Shown here: piece after piece, positions 1 to 7,475 of the stretch | How positions within the stretch are numbered: position 1 is the stretch's first letter | Layout of the letters: each line of letters begins with the position of its first letter | Source of the DNA: an uncultured Collinsella sp. | GTDB taxonomy: Bacteria; Actinomycetota; Coriobacteriia; Coriobacteriales; Coriobacteriaceae | Reading direction: 5' to 3' | Length of the DNA: 25,411 bases | Assembly (NCBI GenBank): GCA_938036665.1 | Contig: CALHWR010000052.1 | Span: forward strand, 1-25,411 | Notes under the pieces: generated by a model | Told to the model about the DNA's origin: nothing | The model's database searches: none | Seen by the model: only the letters and a program-made list of their open reading frames with translations | Translations under genes and position numbers: made by a program

Positions 1-1
1 T

Positions 2-637
2 AAGAAAAACTATTCCGGACAGTTGGTTACCTGCGATTTAATCTGCCATGGCACACCTAGTAATCGTATGTTCCGCGAATACATTTCCTTTTTGGAAAAA
101 AAGTCCGGAAAGAAGGTCATCAAATATTTTCATCGCCCCAAGGACAGAGGTTGGGGAGTCCATGTCGAGAAGGCTCTCTTGGACGACGGCACTGCTCTCT
201 ATGACACGATTGAATCTAATACTTGGCGAGATGTGTTCTATAGCAATAACGCTTTAAATTCCAGCTGTTATAACTGCGCCTATACCGACGTCAACAGGGT
301 TTCCGACTTTACTCTTGCTGATTTTCTTGGCGTCGATCGAGTTCGCAAAGGTTTTAATGATCATAAGGGACTTTCTGTTGTTATGGTTAATAGTGAGCTA
401 GCCGAGCGTATTGTCGCATCTGGTGTATTTGAGCCCGGCGTAACAGATATATCTCTTGAAGAGGTGCTGCCCGGTAATCCGATGCTGGAGAGGTCGTCCT
501 CTCCGCAGGGTAACGTTGATGGTTTCTGGAAGGCTTATGAGCATAAGGGGTTCGAGGGCACTGCTCGGTTTGTTGGCGCCTACGGCTTCGTGAAATCTCT
601 CAAGACTCTTGTGAAACAGCTTATTAAAAGGAAATAG
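2..637 (+). CDS. Coenzyme F420 hydrogenase/dehydrogenase beta-subunit-like protein (5' truncated)
   Basis: The reading frame is already open at the left edge, so the N-terminal part lies outside the window. About 211 codons remain. They carry the C-terminal FrhB/FdhB-like domain, recognisable from the LICHGTPSNRMFREY segment, a CYNCAY cysteine pair and the SDFTLADFLGVDRV block. In gut bacteria, proteins of this family are usually encoded in exopolysaccharide or teichoic-acid clusters beside polysaccharide pyruvyl transferases. They are thought to be iron-sulfur/flavin redox partners, but their reaction there is not established. The next gene, an O-acetyltransferase 18 bases downstream on the same strand, fits a surface-polysaccharide operon. 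Family assignment is fairly secure; function in this cluster is inferred. Confidence 0.8.
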   Translation, partial: KKNYSGQLVTCDLICHGTPSNRMFREYISFLEKKSGKKVIKYFHRPKDRGWGVHVEKALLDDGTALYDTIESNTWRDVFYSNNALNSSCYNCAYTDVNRVSDFTLADFLGVDRVRKGFNDHKGLSVVMVNSELAERIVASGVFEPGVTDISLEEVLPGNPMLERSSSPQGNVDGFWKAYEHKGFEGTARFVGAYGFVKSLKTLVKQLIKRK

Positions 638-655
638 TTACTAGGGGCGTTTCTC

Positions 656-1147
656 TTGAATTTAATGGACTTTGTTGAGCATGTGGCGACCTGGATTTAT
701 GTCCGGGGTAAGTTGGCGTTTCTTGCAGGGAGATTCCCTGGCCAGATAACCATGACGAAGGCTTTCAGGCGACCGTTTTATTGTCGCGTATCGGATAAAG
801 GCGTTATTAGCGTCGGTGAACGAACGTCTTTCAATTACGGTTGCGTCCTGATTGCTCATGAACGAATTGAGATTGGTAGAGGCTGCCTATTTGGTCCAAA
901 CGTCCATGTGTATGACTTCGACCACGGTATGTCGCAGGATGGGATCATGTATCGGGACCAGCCGACTACGACAGCGCCCGTGCATATTGGCGACAACGTC
1001 TGGCTTGGCGCGAATGTCGTGGTGCTTAAAGGTGTAGCCATTGGCGATAATGCGGTCATCGCTGCGAATAGCGTTGTTTCTAAAGATGTACCCGCGAATA
1101 TGCTATTTCACGAAAAACGGGATCTAGTTTACAGAGAGCTTCGATAG
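656..1147 (+). CDS. Hexapeptide-repeat (left-handed beta-helix) O-acetyltransferase
   Basis: A 163-residue protein whose C-terminal two thirds is a left-handed beta-helix of hexapeptide repeats, such as IEIGRGCLFG, VHIGDNVWLG and VAIGDNAVIA. It has the YDFDHGMS loop, whose His is the usual catalytic base of the maltose/xenobiotic acetyltransferase group. It most likely transfers acetyl from acetyl-CoA to a sugar hydroxyl of a capsule or exopolysaccharide precursor in the cytoplasm. The TTG start is chosen because AGGGGC at 643-648 sits seven bases upstream; an ATG three codons later (665) is the alternative. It follows the F420-hydrogenase-like gene closely and is the last gene of its operon, since an intrinsic terminator lies 90 bases downstream. 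The exact sugar acceptor cannot be read from sequence. Confidence 0.88.
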   Translation: MNLMDFVEHVATWIYVRGKLAFLAGRFPGQITMTKAFRRPFYCRVSDKGVISVGERTSFNYGCVLIAHERIEIGRGCLFGPNVHVYDFDHGMSQDGIMYRDQPTTTAPVHIGDNVWLGANVVVLKGVAIGDNAVIAANSVVSKDVPANMLFHEKRDLVYRELR

Positions 1148-1237
1148 GTTGCTGGATTGGCTTTCAATTCACGATGTACGCTGATCCGATAAAGCAGTAT
1201 TGATAATGGCTTAATTGGATTAAAGCGTGCTTGCATT

Positions 1238-1269
1238 AGGGGTATCGGCTTGGGTCGATACCCCTTTTT
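1238..1269 (+). terminator. Rho-independent terminator of the polysaccharide operon
   Basis: A perfect 10-bp stem (AGGGGTATCG paired with CGATACCCCT, 1238-1247 and 1256-1265) closes an 8-base loop and is followed at once by TTTT. It lies about 90 bases after the acetyltransferase stop codon and is the clearest intrinsic terminator in the window. Confidence 0.9.
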
Positions 1270-1514
1270 AACCGGTTTGAAACCGCATCACTGGTAACGT
1301 CAAGTTTTTTGGAAATTGACAACCACATGACGGAGCACGGTCCGCGCTCTGTCATGTGGTCTCTGGCGGCTAAGCAGCGAATCACAGACGAATGGGATAC
1401 GTGCCGAATTTGCGAACATCGTAACGGTCGACGAGGAACTGCTGTGCAAGGAAATGAAGACTCCTCCGAGGAAGACCATCGAGGAGGCGCCCAGCGCGCT
1501 GCTCGATGAGGAAG
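1270..1514. other. Gene-poor stretch with a large hairpin
   Basis: No convincing gene is seen between the operon terminator and the decayed minus-strand remnant. The plus strand from about 1379 to 1515 has an open, acidic, protein-like translation (with the stretch IVTVDEELLCKEMK) but no start codon with a ribosome-binding site and no family I recognise. It may be the tail of a decayed gene. Confidence 0.4.
1322..1360. repeat. 15-bp inverted repeat (hairpin)
   Basis: Bases 1322-1336 (ACCACATGACGGAGC) pair with 1346-1360 (GCTCTGTCATGTGGT) with a single G:T pair and a 9-base loop. No T-run follows on either strand, so it is not a standard intrinsic terminator. It lies downstream of the minus-strand remnant. 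It could be a residual terminator, a REP-like element or the end of a mobile element. Confidence 0.6.
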
Positions 1515-1877
1515 CTAATGGGGGATGGTGCTGTCGGTTGCGCTGGTCGCGCTGACGGGGGCGGCGTTGTTGTTTCTTTTGACATCTACTGCGGAATCAC
1601 TTGAGTCGGTGGTGTTTGAGCTTGTGGTCCCTTCGGCCTTGTCAGTATCGCTTATTGCTGTCTTAGTTTGTGCCTGTTGCGCGGCTGTTGCTTGAGGCCG
1701 CATGGCTTCTGCGATGACCGCCATGGGTATTGGTGCGCTTGCCATGGACATGCGCGCGATTGCACATGGTGGGCGATAGGGGGGCGTAGCGGAGCCTCTC
1801 TGGGAGCAGGCGATAGGGTCCAAAAGAAGCACCGGGCTAGCATGCCGCGCATATTTTGTTGGGGTTTTCGGAAACAC
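1515..1877 (-). pseudogene. Start-less remnant of a paralogue of the secreted transglutaminase
   Basis: On the minus strand this open stretch encodes a degraded copy of the signal-peptide region of the gene at 2094-3553. The pieces CAIARMSMASAPIPMAVIAEAMRPQ here and CAIACTSMVGATMPMAAIAEAIQPQ there align residue by residue. The resemblance runs upstream of the start as well: both have GGAGCCTCTC, an ATAGGGTCC segment and a TTTTGTTGGGG stretch on the plus strand. The bases that hold the ATG in the intact copy (CAT at 3551-3553) are missing here, where the plus strand reads GGGGCGTAGCGG. A low-complexity Ser/Thr/Asp tail follows and then the frame ends; no transglutaminase core is present. It is read as a partial, decayed tandem duplicate and is unlikely to be expressed as a working protein. 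Confidence 0.65.
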
Positions 1878-1932
1878 CAGTAAACATCAGCGAGCTTTCT
1901 GTGTTAGCGATGGAATAATTTAGCCAAATATA

Positions 1933-1962
1933 GTCGGCCGAGATTGACCAATCCCGGCCGAC
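1933..1962 (-). terminator. Hairpin downstream of the transglutaminase gene, probable terminator
   Basis: A 13-bp stem (1933-1945 with 1950-1962, one G:T pair) closes a 4-base loop; the arms read GTCGGCCGAGATT and AATCCCGGCCGAC. On the minus strand it is followed by TATATTTGG, a weak T-rich tail. It lies about 130 bases beyond the stop codon at 2094, so it may end that transcript. The T-tract is poor and the strand is uncertain. Confidence 0.45.
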
Positions 1963-2093
1963 CCATTTTAGCCAGCACGCCCGCATCTATGACTTTCCTA
2001 TCGCATTCCTACATCCCCTCGGGCTGGATCCCCCTCACCTTCACCGCCTGGGGGACGGCATCCACCGAGCAGGTGTCGAGCCCCTGCCGCGGT

Positions 2094-3553
2094 TCAGCTG
2101 CTGCTCGACGTCATCTCGGCCTTCGACTCGGCAGATAGATAGTCTTTGTTTCCAGCGGTCTTCCGGTCTATTTGATTCATCGCATACGCAACAATCCCAT
2201 TCTGAATTCCCGAGATGCTCGGCGGGAAAGACTGATTATCGGCATCAATGGAAAATCTTTCTTCCCTGGTATCCAGTTGCTGCTGAATGCGGTCGGCATA
2301 CTTCTCCGCCCATTCATCGGCCTTGTCATTTCGCACAAAGTAATTGTTGGACAGGTCGGTCGAGCGGAAGGCGTGGCCGTCCTTCTGGTAGTTGGCCGTG
2401 TGGTCGGAGTGGGCGATTGCCATGAGCTCGTCGGTCAGGCCAAAGTACAGATGGCGCTGGTCCAGGTCTCTGTACCAGTTGTTGCTGGTGTCGTCCCAGG
2501 TTAGGTCCATCTGGCACCATTTGTCGTCGATCTTTACGGCGTTCCAGGTGTGGCCGTTGCCGGTGATGCGGCCGTTGGCGATGCCCGCGGCGTCAAGGAG
2601 CTTGGAGTAGATGCGCTGGTAGCTCTCGCAGGTGCCCTGGTGGCGGGTGAGTCCGCTTTCGGCCGAGCACCAGTTGAGGCTGTGGTCGTACTCCAGCTGG
2701 TCGAGCGTCCAGTCGTGGAGCCACAGCGCCATGTCGTATTCCGAGCCGTTTGTCTCCTGCTTGCACTGGGCCACGGCGTTGTTGACGATCTGCGTGACGC
2801 TTGGGCGGGCGGCGTCGTTTACGGTCACCTCCGCCGTGGTGCGCAGGTAGTAGATCCCCTTGTCGTTTTGGGGGTCGTTTCTGTCGTTGTCCATAAAGTA
2901 GAAGTGGATGCGGTACGTGCCCGACGCCGTGAAGTCAAAGGTAAAGTCGTGGCCCGCGGTGCCCAGGCTGTAGTAGCTGGCCCATGCCGGGCGCGACGGG
3001 TCGCAGACGCTTTCCTGGCTGCCGCCGTCCCAATAGGTGGGCACGTCCATGCGCGCCTTGGCCTGGGACGAGCCGTTGGCTTGGGTTACGTGGAAGGTCG
3101 TCGCGGAGCCCGCGGGGGCATCGTTCCACGAGACGGTGAAGGTGACGCCGTTTTGGGTTGCCGTGGCGGAGTGGGCGTAGGTGGTTTCTGCTGCGGTGGA
3201 GATTGCCTCGGGCGTGGGGGTGGCTTGGGCGCGGAGGGATGGGGTGGGGGTGCCGGTTGCGGTGGGGGTACCGTCAGCGTCTTCCCTGTTGACGGCGCTG
3301 GTGCCGATGGATGTTGCGGTGCTGTCTTCTACGGTATCTGCTGTCGCATTTGTGTTGCTGTCGTCTGCAGCTTTGGCTGTGTCGCTGTTCGTGGCGTCGG
3401 CTTGCGCCTGCTGCTCGTGGCGGCGTCGGCTTGCGTCTGCTCGGCGGTTTCTTGAGGCTGAATCGCCTCCGCAATGGCTGCCATGGGCATCGTCGCGCCG
3501 ACCATGGACGTGCACGCGATCGCGCAGAGCAGGTAGTAAAGGGGTCGTTTCAT
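2094..3553 (-). pseudogene. Secreted transglutaminase-like protein, frame broken near the N-terminus
   Basis: The body encodes a transglutaminase-like (TGc, papain-fold) domain. It has a nucleophile Cys in GTCESYQ (codon 2628-2630), a His in GNGHTWN (2550-2552) and an Asp in QMDLTWDD (2505-2507), in the usual order. Before it lies a beta-rich region and a low-complexity Ala/Thr/Asp linker. A good start (ATG 3553-3551, with GAGAGG eight bases upstream) opens a Sec signal peptide, MKRPLYYLLCAIACTS to about AIAEA, but this is in a different frame from the body. The two frames overlap between 3329 and 3515. Removing one 29-bp unit between the direct repeats at 3393-3406 and 3422-3435 rejoins them exactly. 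The restored protein would be about 475 residues, exported, and probably wall-associated or extracellular. Similar secreted TGc proteins may cross-link or cleave peptides or cell-wall proteins; the substrate here is unknown. As written, the sequence cannot make an exported enzyme. Confidence 0.75.
3393..3435 (-). repeat. Direct repeat (14 bp, 29-bp period) causing a frame shift
   Basis: On the plus strand GGCGTCGGCTTGCG occurs at 3393-3406 and again at 3422-3435. Including flanks, the match is 19 of 20 bases (3393-3412 and 3422-3441). The period of 29 is not a multiple of three, so gain or loss of one unit switches the reading frame between signal peptide and transglutaminase body. Confidence 0.9.
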
Positions 3554-3845
3554 AGCGGAGCCTCTCGGTGAGCAGCCAATAGGGTCCGAAGGCAGCTCCA
3601 GGCCAGCACTCCGCACATGTTTTGTTGGGGATTATTTTACGGGAACCCCAATCAACATCAGCGAACTTTTTGGGTAATGTTGGGGAGGGGGAGTCTTAGG
3701 AGACGGCTTGGTGCATGTAAACAACCTTCTTAGGACTACTCTTATGATTTACAAGCCTCTCGAAGTGGCTGTGCCTCAAGTTCAGTACAACACGAGGCGT
3801 GTTAGATTGTTGGAAGCCATAAAACCATAAAGGTCGGGAGGACGC
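3554..3845. other. Intergenic region between transglutaminase and gajA, with a small inverted repeat
   Basis: This divergent intergenic region should hold the start signals for the minus-strand transglutaminase and the plus-strand gajA. A small inverted repeat, AACACG-AGG-CGTGTT (3789-3803), lies about 45 bases before the gajA start and could be an operator. A GGGAGG ribosome-binding site (about 3836-3841) precedes gajA. I see no confident -35/-10 pair. Its left part shares sequence with the region upstream of the remnant at 1515-1877. Confidence 0.4.
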
Positions 3846-5579
3846 ATGAGGATCTCTAAACTGAGGATTGAGAACTATCGGAATCTCGATGGAGTGTCGA
3901 TTAGTTTTGACGAGGACGTGAGCTATATTGTCGGCGAGAACAACCTCGGCAAAACGAATGTGCTTGACTTGCTCAATACAATTTTCAATCAAGCGACGAT
4001 TAGCGAAGAGGATTTCGCTGACATTGAAAAGCGCGCAGGGGCTCTAGTAACTTTAAAGTTGGACGAGGACGAGATCGGAATAACGAGGCTCGACATCGAT
4101 CCTACGACCGGAAACACTATTACCATCTGCGCTTTTGCTGACGACCCGGATTCTCGAATTGAATTTAAGGCCGAAGGGAGCGGAGAAAGTATTCCACCCT
4201 CTCTGATGCGATCCGTTCACATGTTCAGGTACTCGACTGCATCCTTTAATAGGGGAGACCTGGCGTTTGATGGTACCCGAGGTGTCGGTAAAGTTCTCTC
4301 CAAAGGTATCGCTCTTTATCTAGATAAGGAGGGTAAAGAGGTCTCCGATTTTCTGGATGGGAGCGAGCTCGAAGGTCTGGTTGCAGATCTCGGCGAAATC
4401 GTCGGCGACGTTCCGATCCTGTCATCATATGGTGTGAGGCCTGGCGTCGATTCATCGGATGGCGGAACGCTTGGAAGTTTGGTTACCTTGCTTGACAAGA
4501 GGGGCGTTCATTTTAAAAAGGCAGGGGTAGGCTTGCAGTACCTCGCTATTGCCTCGCTCTCGATAATCGAGAGCATTATGCGTCTTTCGCCTAAACGCCT
4601 TCAAGAGAGCCTTTGCTCAGATGATGATGACAGACGCGTGCTGCATGCCGTTCTGGCTTATGACGAACCCGAAGCCCACCTTCACCCGTATATGCAGAGG
4701 CGTCTCTCGAAGAGCTTGCATAGGATTTGCGAAGGGAAGGATGATAGATTCAATGCTCTTCTAAAGGACTATTTCGGAATTGATTCAATCAAAGCTCAGC
4801 TGATCATGGTGACGCATTCGCCTAACATTCTGGCTCGCGGCTATAAGAACATTGTGCGATTCGGGCAGGGCGAAAATTCGCCGAAGGTCATATGCGGTAG
4901 GGATATTGACCTGTCCGACAAGGTTGAAAAGCATCTTATGCTGAACTTTGAGTCGATACGAGAGGCCTTTTTCGCGCGGTCGGTTTTGGCTTTTGAGGGG
5001 CAGACAGAGTCTGGAGCCATTCCGGTGTTCGCTCGCAACCTTGGGATGGATCTGGATGATTATGGAGTTGTGCCTATCAGGGCCGGCGGGAAAAAGAACG
5101 TTAAACCACTCTGTGAACTTCTGGGCAAGTTCGAGATTCCAAATTATTCAATTGTCGACAGAGATGAGGATGAGCTGCAAGAAACTTCTGAAGACCATAT
5201 AACGACAACCGAACGGGATTTCGAAGGTGAGGTCGTTGACTCGTTCTTCGCTAGCGATAACCAGGGTGCGTTTATTGCGCTTCTTGAGTCGATTGATCCT
5301 CTTCAGAGGGCAACTTGCATCAAGGGGAATAGTAAAGCTTTGAAAAGCGCCTGTGCTGTCTACGGCGTTAACTTGCGGGACCCTGAATACGATTTCCGGG
5401 GATCGGAGTTTGACGGGTTATTCGCAGACACGCCCAAATCACGTGCGCTTATGTATGCATGGCTTTCATCGAACAAGGGCGTCGTGTCTGGCGTCGCCCT
5501 CGCGGAGGCTCTTGGTGCTAATGGCGTTCCCACATGTTACAAAAGTATTATTCGCAAGGCCGTGGGGCTCGAATGCTGA
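3846..5579 (+). CDS. gajA: Gabija GajA: OLD-family ATPase-TOPRIM nuclease
   Basis: A 577-residue OLD-family protein. The N-terminal ABC-type ATPase domain begins MRISKLRIENYRNL and has a Walker A GENNLGKT (30-37), a Walker B YDEPEAHLHP (D273, E274) and a MVTHSPN switch. The C-terminal TOPRIM domain has the conserved Glu in LAFEGQTESGAIP (E384) and the metal-binding acidic cluster VDRDEDE (438-443). In Gabija, GajA is a site-specific DNA-nicking endonuclease held inactive by nucleotides and released when phage replication depletes them. It assembles with the helicase GajB. Length is close to the described GajA of about 580 residues. The start has GGGAGG five bases upstream. The next gene, a UvrD-like helicase, overlaps its 3' end by seven bases, the classic Gabija order. 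A plain class 2 OLD pair is the nearest alternative name. Confidence 0.88.
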   Translation: MRISKLRIENYRNLDGVSISFDEDVSYIVGENNLGKTNVLDLLNTIFNQATISEEDFADIEKRAGALVTLKLDEDEIGITRLDIDPTTGNTITICAFADDPDSRIEFKAEGSGESIPPSLMRSVHMFRYSTASFNRGDLAFDGTRGVGKVLSKGIALYLDKEGKEVSDFLDGSELEGLVADLGEIVGDVPILSSYGVRPGVDSSDGGTLGSLVTLLDKRGVHFKKAGVGLQYLAIASLSIIESIMRLSPKRLQESLCSDDDDRRVLHAVLAYDEPEAHLHPYMQRRLSKSLHRICEGKDDRFNALLKDYFGIDSIKAQLIMVTHSPNILARGYKNIVRFGQGENSPKVICGRDIDLSDKVEKHLMLNFESIREAFFARSVLAFEGQTESGAIPVFARNLGMDLDDYGVVPIRAGGKKNVKPLCELLGKFEIPNYSIVDRDEDELQETSEDHITTTERDFEGEVVDSFFASDNQGAFIALLESIDPLQRATCIKGNSKALKSACAVYGVNLRDPEYDFRGSEFDGLFADTPKSRALMYAWLSSNKGVVSGVALAEALGANGVPTCYKSIIRKAVGLEC

Positions 5580-7390
5580 TGAGTCAGACTGACCTGCGGG
5601 ATAGTGTTAGAGCCGAGATTGAGGCGCGCTGTGGTGGGGATGCGTCACAGTGCTCCGCGATTTTCTCGCCATCAAAGAGGGTGTTCGTGGAGGCGCCGGC
5701 AGGCTACGGGAAGACCACGGTGATGACTGGGCGGGCTTGCTGGCTGCTGGCATCTGGCGAAGTCCATCCGCCAAAAAGGATTTTGGCCCTGACCTTTAGC
5801 GTTGCCGCCGCGCGGAGGATGCGTATGAATTTGGGCATCACTATGTCGGCACTTCCTGGTCCCGTGGCCAAGCGTTTTGAGGACAGCGTCATGGCGACCA
5901 ACTTCCACGGCTTTGCTTGGGCTCTGCTACGCAGATACTGGAAATCGCTCTCGCTCCCAGTGAACGTTGGCGAGCTCTCTATGGTTGATGACAACAGCGC
6001 CGTTAGCGAGCTGGTTTCGCGAGGTGGCAGGCTGACCTGGGATGAAAAGAATGCCGTTGACGACTTCCTCCGCTTCATGAGAAACGGTCAGGAAATGGAC
6101 TTGAGGCGTGTGATGTTTTCCTTTAATAGGATCATCAAGGAAAGGTTTGCATCGAACGGTCTCTTGCCATACTCTGCAATGATTTCCCTTGCAATTGAAT
6201 TGCTCGCTCATTTTCCCAAGTTAAGGTCCTATCTGTCGGCAGCATATCCTGTCGTGCTTGTCGACGAGGCGCAGGACACGAATGCGTTGTGCTATGTCTT
6301 CCTAAGGGGTCTGATTTCTGATGAGTCGGGGATCTGCATGTTCGGCGACCCCATTCAGCGTGTTTATGGTTTTATTGGTGCAATGGAAGGCTTAAAGGCA
6401 AAGGCCACTACCGACCTGCGTCTAACGCCGTTGGAACTCGAGCATAACCATAGGTTTTCTGGGAGATCTATCGTCGGAGAGCTCGGTGCTGCGATTCGCT
6501 CCAACATGAAGGGCACCATTGCCGGCGGTACGCCCCGACTTCCCATATTTGTTGGCTCTACTCAGCAAGACGAAGCGACTGCCATCGTTTCCAAGGTTAC
6601 GGCGCTCGCTCAAAGCAGTGGCGGGAGGATTGCGATTCTTGTTCGTAAGCGTGGTGCCCTTGCCGATCTCATTATGGAAGAGCTTGCTAAAGAAGGTATC
6701 TCTTACTTCAACGGACTCTTCTCGGATACAAGTCGGGGGTTCATCGAATTCAATGCGTTTGCTTTATCCAGGATTACTGATGCAGTGTCTGGAGAAAAGG
6801 GCGTCAGCCGGTCTGCTGCGGACAAAATAATCGACTCCATCTCTGATGAACTGCTGACTGGCTCCAAGAGGTTCGAGTATGGGCGGTCCTATGCCATGCT
6901 TCTAGGAGCGCTGCGGAAACACCTTAAAAATGACTGCGTCGCGATGGGACCTTCGGAGCGCTTCGACTATATTGTTAGTATCTTTTCCGAGGGCTCCCTG
7001 CGACGTTTCTCCGATTACCTTGATGTGGGCATCTCCATGATGACCGCTCACTCCGCTAAGGGGCTCGAGTGGGACACCGTTTTCATTCCGGGCGTTACGC
7101 GTTTCGATTGGCCTGGAGGGATTTGCTCTCGTTGCGAAAATGCTGGTATATGCTTACGTTCTGCGCGAGGTTGCCAGATTGCTGATGCGAAGAAAATGCC
7201 AGATGGGCTTATTGAGGAAATAGGCCTGCTGTACGTCGGCGTCACTCGCGCCCGCAAAGCGGTATACGTCTCCGCTTCGATGCAGCGCAGAACAAATTAC
7301 GGGAACTATCAGGTTGCCTGCCCCTCTTGCCTAACGTCTCTTCCGGGCATTGAGCCTGTGAGCTGGACGGTCATGGACGGAGAGGGGTGA
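5573..7390 (+). CDS. gajB: Gabija GajB: UvrD/PcrA-like superfamily 1 helicase
   Basis: A protein of 605 residues from the ATG at 5573, chosen because GGGGC lies just upstream and the start overlaps the gajA stop. It shows the SF1A helicase motifs in order: Walker A APAGYGKTT (41-49), motif Ia LALTFSVAAA, Walker B VDEAQD (D231-D235), motif III MFGDPIQRVYGF, NHRFSG, motif V AHSAKGLEWDTVFIP and motif VI YVGVTRARKAVYV. In Gabija, GajB binds GajA and is thought to sense DNA ends or single strands produced by phage replication. Between motifs V and VI is a four-cysteine cluster C518-x2-C521-x5-C527-x6-C534, which could bind zinc or an iron-sulfur cluster. A further CPSC lies near the C-terminus. 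It is longer than the roughly 500-residue B. cereus GajB. Helicase identity is certain; the Gabija role rests on gajA. Confidence 0.87.
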   Translation: MLMSQTDLRDSVRAEIEARCGGDASQCSAIFSPSKRVFVEAPAGYGKTTVMTGRACWLLASGEVHPPKRILALTFSVAAARRMRMNLGITMSALPGPVAKRFEDSVMATNFHGFAWALLRRYWKSLSLPVNVGELSMVDDNSAVSELVSRGGRLTWDEKNAVDDFLRFMRNGQEMDLRRVMFSFNRIIKERFASNGLLPYSAMISLAIELLAHFPKLRSYLSAAYPVVLVDEAQDTNALCYVFLRGLISDESGICMFGDPIQRVYGFIGAMEGLKAKATTDLRLTPLELEHNHRFSGRSIVGELGAAIRSNMKGTIAGGTPRLPIFVGSTQQDEATAIVSKVTALAQSSGGRIAILVRKRGALADLIMEELAKEGISYFNGLFSDTSRGFIEFNAFALSRITDAVSGEKGVSRSAADKIIDSISDELLTGSKRFEYGRSYAMLLGALRKHLKNDCVAMGPSERFDYIVSIFSEGSLRRFSDYLDVGISMMTAHSAKGLEWDTVFIPGVTRFDWPGGICSRCENAGICLRSARGCQIADAKKMPDGLIEEIGLLYVGVTRARKAVYVSASMQRRTNYGNYQVACPSCLTSLPGIEPVSWTVMDGEG

Positions 7391-7422
7391 TTTGTGGCGA
7401 TATGGGGTGTTCCCGCTATTGG

Positions 7423-7458
7423 GGCGAGGTCCGGTCAGTGGTCTGACCGGACCTCGCC
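7423..7458. terminator. Bidirectional hairpin between convergent genes
   Basis: A perfect 16-bp inverted repeat (7423-7438 with 7443-7458, loop TGGT) sits between the ends of gajB and the convergent ATPase gene. Its placement fits a shared terminator. No T-tract follows on either strand, so termination would rest on the very stable GC-rich stem or on Rho. Confidence 0.6.
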
Positions 7459-7475
7459 GGGCGTGAAACGGCCGT

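Noticed and set aside
2550..3455. 301-codon Gly/Val-rich open frame on the plus strand opposite the transglutaminase
   Set aside because: Reads like an antisense translation; the minus strand has the catalytic Cys, His and Asp motifs of a transglutaminase.
5534..5572. Earlier ATG for gajB at 5534
   Set aside because: It lies well inside gajA and has no ribosome-binding site; the ATG at 5573 has GGGGC upstream and overlaps the gajA stop in the usual way.
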